DNA of 38,732 bases from Sphingomonas sp. Ant H11 (GCF_000797515.1 NZ_JSBN01000070.1:1-38732); one strand, 5' to 3'; positions 10,468-19,596 are shown, counted from the stretch's first letter. Program-made: numbers and translations. The notes: generated by a model from the letters alone, not told the origin.

Positions 10468-11741
10468 TGGCGGCGTGCCGCGGCCTCTCGCCCGATGGGC
10501 CGTTTGTCAGCGACATGCTCGGCTATGTCGATTGCCAGGCGCAGACGATCGGTGCGGCGGGCTATCACGCGCTTGCCACGCCGGGATCGAGCGCCTCGCT
10601 CGCGCTCACCGGGCTGCTCACATTGTTCGTCGCACTGTTCGGCTATCGCATGTTGTTCGCTCAGGCGCCTGGAATCCGCGATGCCGTGGTTGCAATCGTC
10701 AAGCTCGGGATCGTGCTCGCCTTGGCGACGAGCTGGCCGGCTTATCGCACGATCCTGTATGACGTCGCGTTGCATGCTCCGGCCGAGCTTGCCGCGGATG
10801 TGGGCGGGGCAGCGGCGCTGCCTGGCGCGCGCGGCGGGCTCGAAGCCCATCTCCAGGCGGTCGATAACGGCCTGGCCGAACTGGTTCGGATCGGCACCGG
10901 CCGTCCGCCCGAAATCGACGAACCCGCTGCCCCCGACGCGTCGCCGCTCGCCCCGGAACAGCAGCAGCAACGCTTCCGCCAACTCGGACAGCGGCCCCAT
11001 TGGGACCCGCAGCGTGATGCCGAGCTGCTCGGCACCGCGCGCACCGTCTATCTGACCGGCGCGATCGGCGCCTCGCGGCGGTCCGGCTGATCGCCGGACT
11101 TTTGCTTGCGCTCGGGCCGTTCTTCGCGCTGTTCTTGTTGTTCGATGCGACGCGCGGTGTGTTCGGGGGGTTGGGTGCGGGCGCTCGGCGCCGCGGCGCT
11201 TGGCGGCCTCGCGAGCGCAATCCTGCTGGGCGCGGAACTCGCGATCCTCGAACCATGGCTTGGCGCGATCCTCGCCGAGCGCGAAGCCGATATCGCGACC
11301 CCGGCCGTCCCGATCGAGCTGCTGGCATTCGCGCTGATCTTTGCAGCGACGCTGCTTGCCGGGTTGATCACTTCAGCCAAGGTTGCCTATGGTTTCCATG
11401 TTCCAGCCGTGGTTCGCACCGCATCGGCCCGGTTGATCGAGAATCTGCAATCGGCGGCGTTCGGCGAGCGCGCGGCGATGCAAGGCTACACAGACCGAGC
11501 GGACGCGCCCGAGCGCAATCGCGCGCACGCGATCGCCGATGCGGCGGCGGCAGCGCAGCGGCGCGAGCTGGCCGACATTCGACAGCAGGCGCTGGGGAGT
11601 CGGATGAGCGAACGCGGCCACAATCCGCAAACCCCGCTGCGCGGACCGCAAACGGCAGCTGCCGTTCCGATCGGGCAGTCCGCCCGGCGTCGCACCCGAA
11701 ACCGTGTCTCGGCCGGTGCCAGCCGACGTGAGGCGATATGA
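10464..11741 (+). CDS. virB6: VirB6/TrbL-family channel protein (two opposite frame breaks)
   Basis: About 425 residues when joined. Hydrophobic segments include ALTGLLTLFVALFGYRMLF, VAIVKLGIVLALATSWPAY, RLIAGLLLALGPFFALFLLF and IELLAFALIFAATLLAGLI, consistent with the polytopic VirB6 subunit that forms part of the inner-membrane channel. The frame leaves phase 0 near 11,070-11,072, where a C seems missing (GAIGA then LAAVRLIAGLL). It returns at 11,171-11,172, where a T seems surplus (GVFGG then WVRALGAAALGG). Uncorrected, the protein stops at 11,090. Two opposite single-base errors are the simplest reading. It overlaps virB4 and virB8 by ATGA at each end. Confidence 0.82.
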
Positions 11742-12634
11742 CCCGACCCAAGACCGACAAGCCCGAAACACGCGACGCCTATTACGAGCAAGCCGGAAGC
11801 TGGGCGCGCGACCGGCAGGACGCCTTGCGCGCCTCACGCCGCGTCGCCTGGATCGTGGCGGGGGCGGCGGTGGTCGTGGCCGTGTTCGAAGCGACCGCAC
11901 TCGTCCTGCTGATGCCGCTCAAGACGGTCGAGCCCTATACGCTGATGGTCGACCGCAACACAGGCTATGTCCAGGCGCTCAAGCCGATCGACGCGCAGAA
12001 GATCGCGCCCGACACCGCGCTGACGCAGTCGTTCCTCGTCCAATATGTCATCGCGCGCGAAAGCTTCGACGTCGATGCGCTCCAGGACAACTACCGCAAG
12101 GTCGCCTTATGGTCGGCCGATCCGGCGCGCGCCGACTATATCGCCAGCGTGCAATTCTCCAACCCCGGCAGCCCGCTCGCGCGCTTTCCGCGTAGCACGG
12201 TGATCGAGACGCGGGTGAAGAGCGTGTCGCCGCTCGGCGGCAACGCAGCGATGGTCCGGTTCGACACGCAGCGCCGCGATGCGGGTGGCCAGCCGCTGCC
12301 CTTGCGGTCCTGGGTGGCGGTGATCCGCTACCGCTTCTCGACCGAGCCGCTGCAGCAGTCGGATCGCTTCCTTAACCCGCTGGGGTTTAAGGTGTTGCGC
12401 TATCGCCGCGATCAGGAACAGGCACCCGCTGCGATCGAGCCGATGGTGACGACCAACCAGCCGGCGACCGGCCCGCAATTGCCGCTTTATGGTCCCTATG
12501 GATCGGCCGTGCGACCGCAATCGCCAGCGCTGCCAGGTACAGGAACCGCATCGCCGGTCACGCCGCCATCGCTACCGCCATCGCCACCGCCCGCGGCACC
12601 CCGTCGAGCGCAGACCAACGAGGTCGCGCTTTGA
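11738..12634 (+). CDS. virB8: VirB8-family inner-membrane assembly factor
   Basis: 298 residues: a cytoplasmic N-terminus (RDAYYEQAGSWARDRQDAL), one transmembrane helix around residues 37-60 (AWIVAGAAVVVAVFEATALVLL), then the periplasmic VirB8 domain (PYTLMVDRNTGYVQ, ALTQSFLVQYVIARESFD, RSWVAVIRYRFS, NPLGFKVLRYRRD). VirB8 nucleates the complex and bridges VirB4/B6 to VirB9/B10. The last 60 or so residues are a Pro-rich tail longer than usual. Reading frame intact. It starts at an ATGA overlap with virB6 and ends in a TTGA overlap with virB9. Confidence 0.92.
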   Translation: MTRPKTDKPETRDAYYEQAGSWARDRQDALRASRRVAWIVAGAAVVVAVFEATALVLLMPLKTVEPYTLMVDRNTGYVQALKPIDAQKIAPDTALTQSFLVQYVIARESFDVDALQDNYRKVALWSADPARADYIASVQFSNPGSPLARFPRSTVIETRVKSVSPLGGNAAMVRFDTQRRDAGGQPLPLRSWVAVIRYRFSTEPLQQSDRFLNPLGFKVLRYRRDQEQAPAAIEPMVTTNQPATGPQLPLYGPYGSAVRPQSPALPGTGTASPVTPPSLPPSPPPAAPRRAQTNEVAL

Positions 12635-13335
12635 CGCGGGCGCGAGTCATCGCTCTGCTGCTGCTCGCCGCCTCCACGCCGTTGTCGGCCGAGCTTCGCC
12701 CGACGCCGGGGACCGGCGATCCGCGTATCCAGACCGTCGTCTACGATCCCGACCAGATCATCACGCTCCAGGTCGCGCCGGGCTATCAACTAACGCTCGA
12801 GTTCGACGCGGGCGAGCGAATCGAGAATGTCGCGGTCGGCGACAGCGGCGCCTGGCAGGTCACCCCCAACAAGCGGGGCGACCACTTGTTCATCAAGGCG
12901 GCGCAAAGCGGGGTCACGACCAACATGACGGTCGTCACCGATTCGCGCACCTACAGCTTCCTCCTGGCACCGGCCTATGGGCCGATGCCCGATCTGCCCT
13001 TTACGGTGCGGATCAAATCGGCGGCTCCCGCGATCGCCACGATCGATGCCAACGGTCCGACCAAGGTCGAGGAGGGGCTGTACAAGCTGAGCGGATCTCG
13101 CGCGCTGCGACCGGCTGCGATGAGCGACGACGGCGTTCACACTTATATCGAATGGGCTCCGGCGCAGACCATGCCGGCGGTGTTCGCGCTCGACCCGCTG
13201 GGTCAGGAAACCCTCGTCAACGGCATGATGCGCGACGGCATGTACGTCATCGACAGCGTTGCGAAGCGGCTGGTGTTCCGCCTCAACGCACAGACCGCTT
13301 ATGCGTCGCGCCACTTGCCTCGCAAGCGCCGCTGA
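12631..13335 (+). CDS. virB9: VirB9-family outer-membrane core component
   Basis: 234 residues with a signal peptide (MTRARVIALLLLAASTPLSA). The N-terminal VirB9 domain shows DPRIQTVVYDPDQIITLQVAPGYQ and FIKAAQSGVTTNMTVVTDSRTYSF. The C-terminal domain shows DGVHTYIEWAP, MPAVFALDPLG and NGMMRDGMYVID. With VirB10 it builds the outer-membrane ring of the secretion channel. VirB7, the lipoprotein partner, is not visible nearby. The start is TTG overlapping the virB8 stop (TTGA), supported by the signal peptide. The stop overlaps the virB10 start by one base (TGATG). Confidence 0.92.
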   Translation: MTRARVIALLLLAASTPLSAELRPTPGTGDPRIQTVVYDPDQIITLQVAPGYQLTLEFDAGERIENVAVGDSGAWQVTPNKRGDHLFIKAAQSGVTTNMTVVTDSRTYSFLLAPAYGPMPDLPFTVRIKSAAPAIATIDANGPTKVEEGLYKLSGSRALRPAAMSDDGVHTYIEWAPAQTMPAVFALDPLGQETLVNGMMRDGMYVIDSVAKRLVFRLNAQTAYASRHLPRKRR

Positions 13336-14433
13336 TGCCGACCCCCTCGCCTGTCGATCCGCGGGGCGCGAGCACGGGGGACATCCGCCCGGTCGTCGCG
13401 ACGTCAGCGAGCGGCGTGCCGTTGTGGCTGATGATCATGAGCCTCGTCTTGGCCGGCGTCCTGCTGTTCAGCGTGCTCGATTCGCGTCGCCGCGCGGCCT
13501 CTGCCCCGCCTGTGCGCCCCCGCACCGACGACAGCATCGACGTGGCGCAAGCTCCCCCGCCGCTGTACATTCCGCCGCCGCCACTCGCCCCAACCCCGAC
13601 GCCGCTTCCCACCGCAACACCGGTGCCGACGCCGACACCCAAGCCGCCGGTGTTCGTGCCGCCGCCACCGCCGCGGATCATTTATGTGCCGCAACCCGTT
13701 CCGCCAGCGCCGATGCCTTCGGCTGCACCGCCACGCGTGTCGAGCGAACCCGTCCTGGTCATCGACACCGGCACGGGTGCCGCGGCAATGTCCCCGTCGG
13801 GCACGCCGGGCGCGAACACCCAATCCGGTTCCGGCACGCCGGAAGCCGCGACGGCGCATGCCTCGGTCATCCGACACCGGGAGACGATCGTCGCACGGGG
13901 GGACGTTGATCCCGGCCGTACTGGAGTCGGCACTCGACTCCACCCGGGCCGGGCCAGTGCGTGCGCTGGTCAGTCGTGACGTGCGCGGGTTCGATGGAAG
14001 CCGCGTGCTGGTGCCGCGCGGCAGCCGGCTATTTGGAGATTATCAGGCCGATCTTCAGCCCGGCCAGAATCGCGCGCTGATCACCTGGACCGAGCTGGTG
14101 CGGCCCGATGGTGTCACGATCGCGATCGGCTCGCCCGCATCCGACCCGCTTGGTCGCGCCGGCGTACGCGGCAAGGTCAACAGCCATTTCTTCACGCGGT
14201 TTGCTTCCGCCATCCTGCAATCCTCGCTCGACGTCGGGGTCAACCTTGCGTCGCGTATCGGCAATGGCAACTCCGCTGTGGTGGTCGCCTTGCCCGGTGC
14301 CTCGCAAACGCTGTCGCGACCATTGACCGGCGGGACACAGGCCAAGCCCACCCTCACCGTGCGCCAGGGCACCGCAATCAGCGTGTTCGTTGCCCGCGAC
14401 CTCGATTTCACGGCGGTCGAAAACACCAGATGA
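13335..14433 (+). CDS. virB10: VirB10-family channel core protein (one frame break)
   Basis: About 365 residues when joined: a short cytoplasmic segment, a transmembrane helix (VPLWLMIMSLVLAGVLLFSVLD), a long Pro-rich periplasmic stretch, then the conserved C-terminal barrel (GTLIPAVLESALDSTRAGPV, VLVPRGSRLFGDYQ, GVTIAIGSPASDPLGRAG, QGTAISVFVARDLDF). VirB10 spans both membranes and senses ATP use at the base. The frame breaks at six G (13,897-13,902). Five G would give RETIVARGTLIPAVLES, the expected family text. Uncorrected, the product stops at 13,979 without its barrel. It overlaps virB11 by ATGA. Confidence 0.9.
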
Positions 14434-15419
14434 GCCCAGCTACCGACCTCGGCCCGGTCTATTTGCGCCGCTATCTGGCGCCGCTCGCCGCAATGCTCGA
14501 GCGCCCCGACGTTACCGATATCTATGTCAACCGCCCCGGCGAACTGTGGATCGAGACGCTGGCCGGCGCGACCGAACGGCACGACGCGCCCGATCTCGAC
14601 GGAGCAACTCTCACGCGCCTGGCACGGCAGATCGCCGCTTTGTCGCACCAGGGGATCAGTCGCGAGCACCCGTTGCTGTCGGCGACCTTGCCCGATGGCG
14701 CGCGCGTGCAGATCGTAGCGCCCCCCGCTACCCGCGACCACTTGGTGCTTGCGATCCGCAAGCACGTATCGGCCGACCTTAGCCTCGGCGATTACGTGGC
14801 GTCCGGCGCGTTCGACGACACGCGCAGCAGCGATGGCGGAACGCACGAACTCGACCTGCGCCTGCAGGCACTCCTGGGCGCAGGCGACATCGCCGGAACC
14901 TTGTCGGCCGCGGTCAAGGGACGCAAGAACATCCTCGTGTCCGGCGGCACGTCCACCGGCAAGACCACGTTCCTCAATGCCCTGATCCGCGAAATCCCCA
15001 CCGACGAACGGCTGGTCCTGATCGAGGATACGCCTGAGCTGCGCATCCACCACGCCAATGCGATCGGCTTGCTCGCCGCGCGCAGCGCGCTCGGCGAAGC
15101 GCGGGTCAGCACCGACGATTTGCTGGGCGCATCGCTCCGAATGCGGCCCGACCGCATCATCGTCGGCGAGCTGCGCGGCGAGGAAGCCTATACCTTCCTG
15201 CGCGCGGTCAACACCGGCCATCCGGGTTCGATGACCACGGTCCATGCCGACAGCGCCGAGCGCGCGATCGAGCAGATTGCGCTTCTGGTCCTGCAAACCG
15301 GAACACGGCTCAACCGCGAGGACGTGCAGCATTATGTCCGCAGCACCGTCGATGTGTTCGTGCAGCTGGCTCGCACGGCCGGACGGCGATCCGTCAGCGA
15401 GGTCTTGCTTCGCCGTTGA
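14430..15419 (+). CDS. virB11: VirB11 hexameric traffic ATPase
   Basis: 329 residues, intact frame. The N-terminal domain (LAAMLERPDVTDIYVNRPGELW) is followed by the RecA-like ATPase with Walker A GGTSTGKTT at about residues 172-180, the Asp box LVLIEDTPEL, Walker B RIIVGELRGEE and the His box TGHPGSMTTVHAD. VirB11 switches VirB4 and the coupling protein between pilus building and DNA export at the cytoplasmic face. The ATG overlaps the virB10 stop (ATGA). It is the last gene of the tightly overlapping block; 64 bases separate it from the next pilin-like gene. Confidence 0.93.
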   Translation: MSPATDLGPVYLRRYLAPLAAMLERPDVTDIYVNRPGELWIETLAGATERHDAPDLDGATLTRLARQIAALSHQGISREHPLLSATLPDGARVQIVAPPATRDHLVLAIRKHVSADLSLGDYVASGAFDDTRSSDGGTHELDLRLQALLGAGDIAGTLSAAVKGRKNILVSGGTSTGKTTFLNALIREIPTDERLVLIEDTPELRIHHANAIGLLAARSALGEARVSTDDLLGASLRMRPDRIIVGELRGEEAYTFLRAVNTGHPGSMTTVHADSAERAIEQIALLVLQTGTRLNREDVQHYVRSTVDVFVQLARTAGRRSVSEVLLRR

Positions 15420-15483
15420 AAGGGCGCGAACAGCGACTACACCATGGGTGTCGCGACAGGTTTCCTATTAGCGCGAGGGGCAT

Positions 15484-15858
15484 GTGGATCAAATATCGAC
15501 ATCTCTTTCCAACCCGAGCGGGTCGAGTGCGCTCGTTGCTGCGATAACGTGGCTACAAGCAACGCTTCTCGGCACCGTTGCCAAGACAATTGCGGTGATC
15601 GCGGTCGGTTGTCTCGGTATGCTCCTGCTGTCGGGGCGCGTGCCGTATCGACGCGGCATGACGGTGCTGGCCGGTTGCTTCATCCTTTTCGGATCGGCGC
15701 GCATCGCGACGGGATTGCAGTCGGTGATAACCAGCAGCGACAGATTTTCGGGTTCGGTGGTCGTGGCGTCACCGCCTGTATGGGTTCCTCCAACCCCACC
15801 CCCTCCTGTTCCCGCCAACTACGATCCTTACGCCGGCGCTTCGGTTCCGCAACGGTGA
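15484..15858 (+). CDS. Second VirB2/TrbC-like pilin with Pro-rich C-terminal tail
   Basis: 124 residues, start GTG at 15,484 preceded by GCGAGGGGC. The two hydrophobic helices (GTVAKTIAVIAVGCLGMLLL and MTVLAGCFILFGSARIATGL) match the first pilin in pattern, including ITWLQATLLGTVAKTIAVI against VRWLQGTLLGTVATVLAVI. It has no clear leader peptide and carries an extra tail rich in Pro (VPPTPPPPVPANYDPY). It is therefore a diverged paralog of the pilin that opens the operon, about 7.6 kb away. It could be a minor pilin, a pilus-tip or surface-exclusion subunit, or a decaying duplicate. The role is unknown. Confidence 0.75.
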   Translation: MDQISTSLSNPSGSSALVAAITWLQATLLGTVAKTIAVIAVGCLGMLLLSGRVPYRRGMTVLAGCFILFGSARIATGLQSVITSSDRFSGSVVVASPPVWVPPTPPPPVPANYDPYAGASVPQR

Positions 15859-15875
15859 GAACCCTTTCAGCACAG

Positions 15876-15892
15876 AATTCGAACGTCGAATT
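15876..15892. repeat. Small inverted repeat between convergent genes
   Basis: Perfect AATTCGA-ACG-TCGAATT hairpin in the 79-base gap between the second pilin gene and the end of traA. It could help end transcription from either side, but no T-run follows, so a terminator is not claimed firmly. Confidence 0.35.
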
Positions 15893-15937
15893 AAACCGGG
15901 AGAGTCGGCCAAGAGACGCACGTTGCGGAACGGCCAC

Positions 15938-18817
15938 TCACATCCCAATGCCGATTCCCCTGCTCCGCCCCCGTCCGATCATGTCGGCAAGGCTCTGGCC
16001 GATGCTGCGCCCATCCGCTTCGGGCAGTCCGATCTGCGCTCGGCGATTGCGCAGGATCGATTCGACCTGCGGATCACGCTCCAGGCTTTTCGCCATGCCG
16101 ATCATCTTGGTCTCGACCACCCGGATCTTGCTGTCCTCGTGGTTGCGTCGAAGCGCCTGACGCTGGCGCTCCAGCCCCTGCCAGCGCTGGACGAACACAT
16201 CGGCACGCAGCGTCGGGCTCTCACGCATTTCCGCCTCCAGCTGCATCGCGCGGATTGTGGCGGTGGTTCGGCCGTGCGCGGACTCCTCGATCAGCCGATT
16301 GTCGTTTGCCATCGCGCTTTCGAGATCGTCGACAGCGTGCGGGCGAATGCTGTCGAGCGACCTCCGGCTGGCGACGAGTTCGGTCCTCTGTTCGTCGGTA
16401 TAGGGGTCGCCAACGCTCTGCGCGAACCTCATCGCACGGACGATGCGGCCGTGACGCTCCACCGCTGCTGGCAGCACGGCGGCCGGGTCAGGCGCCCGCA
16501 CCGGCGCGGGCGCGGCCAGATCGGGCGGTAGCCGGAGTTTCAGGCCAGCGAACATGTCGCGCTTCGGCGCAGGCTGCTGCTCCCGCGCTGGCGTCGGCAG
16601 CACGATCTGGCGCCGCGCCGCAAAGGCAGGTGCATAGTCCGACGCCATGTCCTTGGCGCGCTCGCGCGACAGCGTCGCCGCCAGCTTGCCGTGATCGGCA
16701 AAATCGTCGTGCCCGTAATGCAGTTCGACACTTTCGCGGTGGCGCGACAACGCGACATAGGCGGCATGGCGATCGAGCCCCGGCGTCGCCAGCACATGGA
16801 CGTGGTCGACCGTTACCCCCTGGCTCTTGTGGACGGTGGCGGCATAGCCATGATCGAGCGCGGCATAGTCCTTCAGGTCGAACGCCACCGCGCGACCATT
16901 GTCGAGCAGCACCGCCATGCGCGTGGCGCTGACGCTCTCGATCCGCCCGAGCGATCCGTTCTTCACGCCAAGGCTGCGCTCGTTGCGACCGAACATCACC
17001 CGGTCGCCGGCCGCGAACTGCCGTTCGCCCTTCTCCACCTGCAAGGTGGCGTCGTCGCCAAGCTCCCCGTGACTACGCAGCCGTTCGCGCGCGGCCTGGT
17101 TGAGCGCTGCCACTTCGTCGTTGGTGTGGGTGAGGATGATCCGGCGCGCATCGGGCTGCAGGGTCCGTTCGCGGTCCCAGCGCTCGATCAGACGCCCACG
17201 CGCCTCGTCGCGCGTGTCCGCGGCGTGAATCGCACCATGGTCGCGATAGGCAGCGAGCGCTTCGCCGGTGCGCTCGGTGGCGAGCTGGCGCGTGGCGTGC
17301 CGCTGCCACTCGACCTTCTGCCGACGGATGTCGGTGATCTCGATGCTGCCATGGCGTTCCGCAATCGATCGGAACGCGGCGCCTGCTTCGATCGCCTGAA
17401 GCTGTTCGGGGTCGCCGACCAGCACGACTTTCGCGCCGCGCTTTTCGGCTTCGGCGATCACCCGCTCCATCTGCCGGGTGCCGATCATCCCGGCCTCGTC
17501 GATGACGAGAATGGATTTGTCGGTCAGCAGGTCGCGCTCCTGCCCCCATTGATGTTCGATGCTGGCGATCGTGCGCGACGCGATCCCCGATCCGCTCTCC
17601 AGATTTTCAGCCGCAATGCCCGACAGCGCGAGCCCCTGCACCTGATAGCCGGCGCTCTCCCATGCCTCGCGCGCGACGCCGAGCATCGCCGACTTGCCGG
17701 TGCCGGCATAGCCCAGCACCACGCCGATCGCTTGCGGCTTGGTCACATGATCGAACGCACTGCGCTGCTCGGTCGACAGCTCCAGCCCGCGCATCTCGGC
17801 ACGCACCAGTGCGAGCTTGCGATGTTGCTCGGTCATGCCGTGGCGGCGGCTGGCTTCGAGCCGGATCGTCGCGCGTTCCAATCGCGCTTCGGTGTCGAGC
17901 ATGTCGCGGCTGGTGAAGCGCTCGTCGCCGCGTCCGTCCTTGCCGAGCGCGACAAGGTCCGGCGCCGCGCGTACCGCCGCCATCACCTGGTCGAACTGCT
18001 CCTTGCCTTCACTATGGCGATGCACGAACATCGCCAGATCGCGGCGGGTAAAGGTTGCCTGGGTGCGCGTGATCGCGTCGAGCGCGATTGCGGGGTTGGC
18101 GAGCAGTTTCTCGCCATTGGTCCGCGCGATGGCATGGTGTTCTTCGAGCCGTTCGGAGGCCAGACCCTGCCCCGCCATCCGCGCGGCGGCGGGGCCGATC
18201 TTGTGCTGAGGCTCCAGCTCGATGCCTTGGGCTTCGAGCGACCGGTGATCGACGCGCGCATCGATATCGAGTTGGGCGAGCCTCGCGTTGACATGGCCTG
18301 CCCAGCGCTCGCGCCACTTTTCCAATAGGTCGGTGCGGTTCCAGTCGCGGTTCTTCGGGCCGAACCCGTCCGCGCCGACATTGCGCATCGTCAGCATGAC
18401 ATGCGCGTGCGGCTTCGCCATCCCATCCGCGCCGATATCCCAATGCAGATTGAGATCGGCGATCATGCCGCGATCGACAAACTCCGTGCGGACGAATTCG
18501 CGCGCGAGCGCGATGCCGTCCTCCCTCGATAGCTCGCGCGGGATCGCGAACTCGATCTCGCGGGCGATCTGCGCGTCGATCCGCTTCTCGGCGGCTTCGA
18601 CTTCGTTCCACAGCTTTTCCCGGTCACCGAGGTGCTCGGGCGCGCCGTCGGGCAGCATCACTTCGGAGTGAACGACGCCCGCCTTATTCGAGAAATCATG
18701 ATGGCGATCAAGCCGCTGGTCGTGGAGCCTTGACGCCGAGCGATAGGCGGCAGCGGCCAGCGCCGACGAGCCGTTGGCGCGGCTGATGATCTTGGCCGAG
18801 AAATGGTAAATCGCCAT
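15938..18817 (-). CDS. traA: TraA, Ti-type MobQ relaxase with helicase domain
   Basis: About 959 residues from ATG 18,817 (MAIYHFSAKIISR), the family's typical start. The N-terminal MobA/MobL nickase has the candidate catalytic Tyr in AAAAYRSASRL and the metal-binding His pair in KPHAHVMLTMRNV. The RecD-like helicase follows with Walker A GYAGTGKSAML, Walker B ILVIDEAGMIG, VLVGDPEQLQAI and late motif ATVHKSQGVTVDH plus AYVALSRHRE. Family role: TraA nicks oriT, stays bound to the 5' end and leads the strand into the secretion channel. It is divergent from traC/traD, and an oriT lies in the gap. The reading frame is intact, unlike the MobF relaxase at the left edge. Confidence 0.94.
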   Translation of the reverse strand: MAIYHFSAKIISRANGSSALAAAAYRSASRLHDQRLDRHHDFSNKAGVVHSEVMLPDGAPEHLGDREKLWNEVEAAEKRIDAQIAREIEFAIPRELSREDGIALAREFVRTEFVDRGMIADLNLHWDIGADGMAKPHAHVMLTMRNVGADGFGPKNRDWNRTDLLEKWRERWAGHVNARLAQLDIDARVDHRSLEAQGIELEPQHKIGPAAARMAGQGLASERLEEHHAIARTNGEKLLANPAIALDAITRTQATFTRRDLAMFVHRHSEGKEQFDQVMAAVRAAPDLVALGKDGRGDERFTSRDMLDTEARLERATIRLEASRRHGMTEQHRKLALVRAEMRGLELSTEQRSAFDHVTKPQAIGVVLGYAGTGKSAMLGVAREAWESAGYQVQGLALSGIAAENLESGSGIASRTIASIEHQWGQERDLLTDKSILVIDEAGMIGTRQMERVIAEAEKRGAKVVLVGDPEQLQAIEAGAAFRSIAERHGSIEITDIRRQKVEWQRHATRQLATERTGEALAAYRDHGAIHAADTRDEARGRLIERWDRERTLQPDARRIILTHTNDEVAALNQAARERLRSHGELGDDATLQVEKGERQFAAGDRVMFGRNERSLGVKNGSLGRIESVSATRMAVLLDNGRAVAFDLKDYAALDHGYAATVHKSQGVTVDHVHVLATPGLDRHAAYVALSRHRESVELHYGHDDFADHGKLAATLSRERAKDMASDYAPAFAARRQIVLPTPAREQQPAPKRDMFAGLKLRLPPDLAAPAPVRAPDPAAVLPAAVERHGRIVRAMRFAQSVGDPYTDEQRTELVASRRSLDSIRPHAVDDLESAMANDNRLIEESAHGRTTATIRAMQLEAEMRESPTLRADVFVQRWQGLERQRQALRRNHEDSKIRVVETKMIGMAKSLERDPQVESILRNRRAQIGLPEADGRSIGQSLADMIGRGRSRGIGIGM

Positions 18818-18846
18818 AGCGATCGCCCATCTACTACCAATCGAGC

Positions 18847-18874
18847 ACGTCGGCACGACGTATAAGCGCGCCCT
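18847..18874 (+). other. oriT: oriT with nic site, MobQ/Ti type
   Basis: In the 171-base gap between divergent traA and traC there is an inverted repeat ACGTCG-gca-CGACGT (18,847-18,861). Just after it comes the nic-like core TAAGCGCGCCCT (18,863-18,874). From memory of the Ti-plasmid and RSF1010 families, the nicked strand reads ...GCG|CCCT, so the nick is predicted between 18,870 and 18,871. If so, traC, traD and the cargo genes to the right would enter the recipient first and traA last. Position, repeat and core all agree with the known arrangement. Confidence 0.75.
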
Positions 18875-18988
18875 CGAAAGATTTCATCTATCTCGGGACT
18901 GGGTGATCCCAAGAGATTTCAGCGCATTGCGACTGATCGAACAGAGCGATATCTGGTCCGTCCTCACCAAGCAATTGAGGATGATCCG

Positions 18989-19315
18989 ATGCGCAAACCT
19001 CGCGACTTCGATGCCGAACTAAAGGCGCTCAGCGACAAGGCCAAGCTGCTGCGCGACCGCAAGCTGGTCCAGCTCGGCGAGTTGGTCCTAGCCGCCGGTG
19101 CCGATGCGCTGCCGGTCGAGCAGCTCGCCGGCGCATTGCTCGCCGCGGCTCAATCCAGCGACACCTCGACAAAGGAGGCGTGGCGCAAGAGCGGCGCTGC
19201 GTTCTTTCAGCGGACGGCGCGCGGGGCTGCGCGTGGCGCTGGTCGCGGTGCGAGCGGCGATGCGGCGAGCGACGGCAGCGCGAAACCGAATCCTGCTGGC
19301 CCGCGCGCGGCATGA
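18989..19315 (+). CDS. traC: TraC-like conjugal transfer accessory protein
   Basis: 108 residues: MRKPRDFDAELKALSDKAKLLRDRKLVQLGELVLAAGADALPVEQLAG, a helical DNA-processing accessory of the Ti-type TraC family, then a basic Gly/Ala/Arg-rich tail. It is thought to help the relaxase assemble at oriT. The ATG follows GAGGATGATCCG. It is divergent from traA across oriT, the standard arrangement. Its 3' end overlaps the next gene in another frame. Confidence 0.8.
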   Translation: MRKPRDFDAELKALSDKAKLLRDRKLVQLGELVLAAGADALPVEQLAGALLAAAQSSDTSTKEAWRKSGAAFFQRTARGAARGAGRGASGDAASDGSAKPNPAGPRAA

Positions 19316-19571
19316 CACGCGCGATTGGCAAGTGAAGCGCCGCGAACGAACGCGCCATCTGATCGAGCTTGGCGGTCTTGTTGCGAAGGCGGAACTGGTC
19401 GAGCTGACCGAGGATGACCGTGCCGTGATCTTCGGTCTGTTGCTGGAGGCGGCCGCGAAGCTGCGGAGCGACGACAGATGCGGGCAATTGGCGCTGTGGC
19501 GGCGACGAGGAAGGCGAGCATTTGCCGGCGACGAAACAGTCGAAGCGGCACGCCCTTTTGCGCCACGTTGA
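19260..19571 (+). CDS. traD: TraD-like conjugal transfer accessory protein
   Basis: The recognisable core is KRRERTRHLIELGGLVAKAELVELTEDDRAVIFGLLLEAA, characteristic of the small Ti-type TraD protein, followed by QLALWRRRGRRAFAGDE. The ATG at 19,260 lies inside traC and overlaps it by 56 bases. A GTG at 19,332, just after traC, would give a shorter protein closer to the family's usual start, and I cannot decide between them. In Ti-type systems traG (the coupling protein) usually follows. Here the next gene is a convergent HNH endonuclease, so traG is missing from its expected place. Confidence 0.78.
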   Translation: MRRATAARNRILLARARHDTRDWQVKRRERTRHLIELGGLVAKAELVELTEDDRAVIFGLLLEAAAKLRSDDRCGQLALWRRRGRRAFAGDETVEAARPFAPR

Positions 19572-19596
19572 AGGGTTGGTGAGCAAGCCTCCTGGG

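Noticed and set aside
16691..18328. Plus-strand frame of about 545 codons opposite traA
   Set aside because: Antisense to the TraA helicase and nickase domains, with no recognisable domain.
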